In this document: positions 5,794 through 5,906 of the stretch, one piece after another
Layout: each line of letters opens with the position of its first letter
How positions within the stretch are numbered: the stretch's first letter is position 1
Assembly: GCA_964368495.1 (NCBI GenBank)
Contig: CAYJAJ010000045.1
Location: 1-5,906 of the forward strand
Reading direction: 5' to 3'
Origin: CALVGQ01 sp964368495
Lineage (GTDB): Bacteria > Bacillota_I > Bacilli_A > Erysipelotrichales > Erysipelotrichaceae
DNA: 5,906 nucleotides
Made by a program: the position numbers and the translations under genes
The notes under the pieces: generated by a model
Database searches by the model: none
What the model was told of the DNA's origin: nothing
The model's input: only the letters and a program-made list of their open reading frames with translations

Positions 5794-5801
5794 TAGGAGG
5801 A
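5794..5801 (+). promoter_or_regulatory. Shine-Dalgarno of rpsK
   Basis: TAGGAGGA lies 8 nt before the rpsK ATG at 5810 (9 nt from the end of the AGGAGG core). It confirms the start of the truncated final gene. Confidence 0.85.
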
Positions 5802-5809
5802 GAAAGATA

Positions 5810-5906
5810 ATGGCAAAAGTTAAAACTACAGGACGTAAAAAACGCGTTCGTAAGAATATAGCTAAAGGTGTTGCACATATTCATTCAACATTCAATAACA
5901 CTATCG
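5810..5906 (+). CDS. rpsK: 30S ribosomal protein S11 (3' partial)
   Basis: S11 lies on the small-subunit platform near the E site and contacts the mRNA path and 16S rRNA. Only the first 32 codons plus one base are in the window. The visible residues start MAKVKTTGRKKRVRKNIAKG, a basic N-terminal arm, and continue VAHIHSTFNNTI, which is the highly conserved start of the S11 core (GVAHIH.SFNNTI in other bacteria). The gene runs off the right edge; a full S11 is about 130 aa. It follows rpsM as in nearly all bacteria, and rpoA and rplQ would be expected next, outside the window. Confidence 0.97.
   Translation, partial: MAKVKTTGRKKRVRKNIAKGVAHIHSTFNNTI

Noticed and set aside
5693..5884. Minus-strand open frame opposite rpsM/rpsK
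   Set aside because: Mirror of the arginine-rich S13 tail and S11 start; no ribosome site and no plausible function.
1..5906. Reassigned genetic code (TGA = Trp)
   Set aside because: The absence of TGA stops raises the idea, but all six Trp codons are TGG and no reading frame contains an internal TGA, so the standard bacterial code explains the window.

Overview
This is one unbroken, plus-strand ribosomal-protein gene block from an AT-rich, low-GC Gram-positive bacterium (Bacillota). The order is rpsH (5' end cut off) - rplF - rplR - rpsE - rplO - secY - adk - map - infA - rpmJ - rpsM - rpsK (3' end cut off). It joins the end of the spc operon to the start of the alpha operon. Strong AGGAGG-type Shine-Dalgarno sites, the adk-map-infA insertion after secY and the protein sequences all fit Bacillota. 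The lack of rpmD (L30) between rpsE and rplO, together with no TGA stops, hints at a lineage near Erysipelotrichia or Mollicutes. That placement is inference. All six Trp codons are TGG, so nothing shows a recoded TGA.

Layout: 1-2313 holds the ribosomal proteins S8, L6, L18, S5 and L15. 2314-3618 is secY, which starts on the base after the rplO stop. 3631-5059 holds adk and map, which overlap by 8 nt; map overlaps infA by another 8 nt. 5052-5409 holds infA and the tiny rpmJ (38 aa). 5424-5906 holds rpsM and the first 32 codons of rpsK. The largest gap between genes is about 23 bp, so there is no room for other genes. I see no tRNA, mobile element, CRISPR array, convincing internal promoter or terminator.

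The genes serve one programme: making ribosomes (S8, L6, L18, S5, L15, L36, S13, S11), starting translation (IF1), inserting and exporting new proteins (SecY), trimming the initiator methionine (Map) and balancing adenylate nucleotides (Adk). They are probably co-transcribed and translationally coupled.

This is an ordinary, highly conserved core region and I found no undescribed system. The points worth a second look are the missing rpmD, the strong TAG stop bias, stop codons that form part of the next gene's Shine-Dalgarno, and the repeated 8-nt overlaps.
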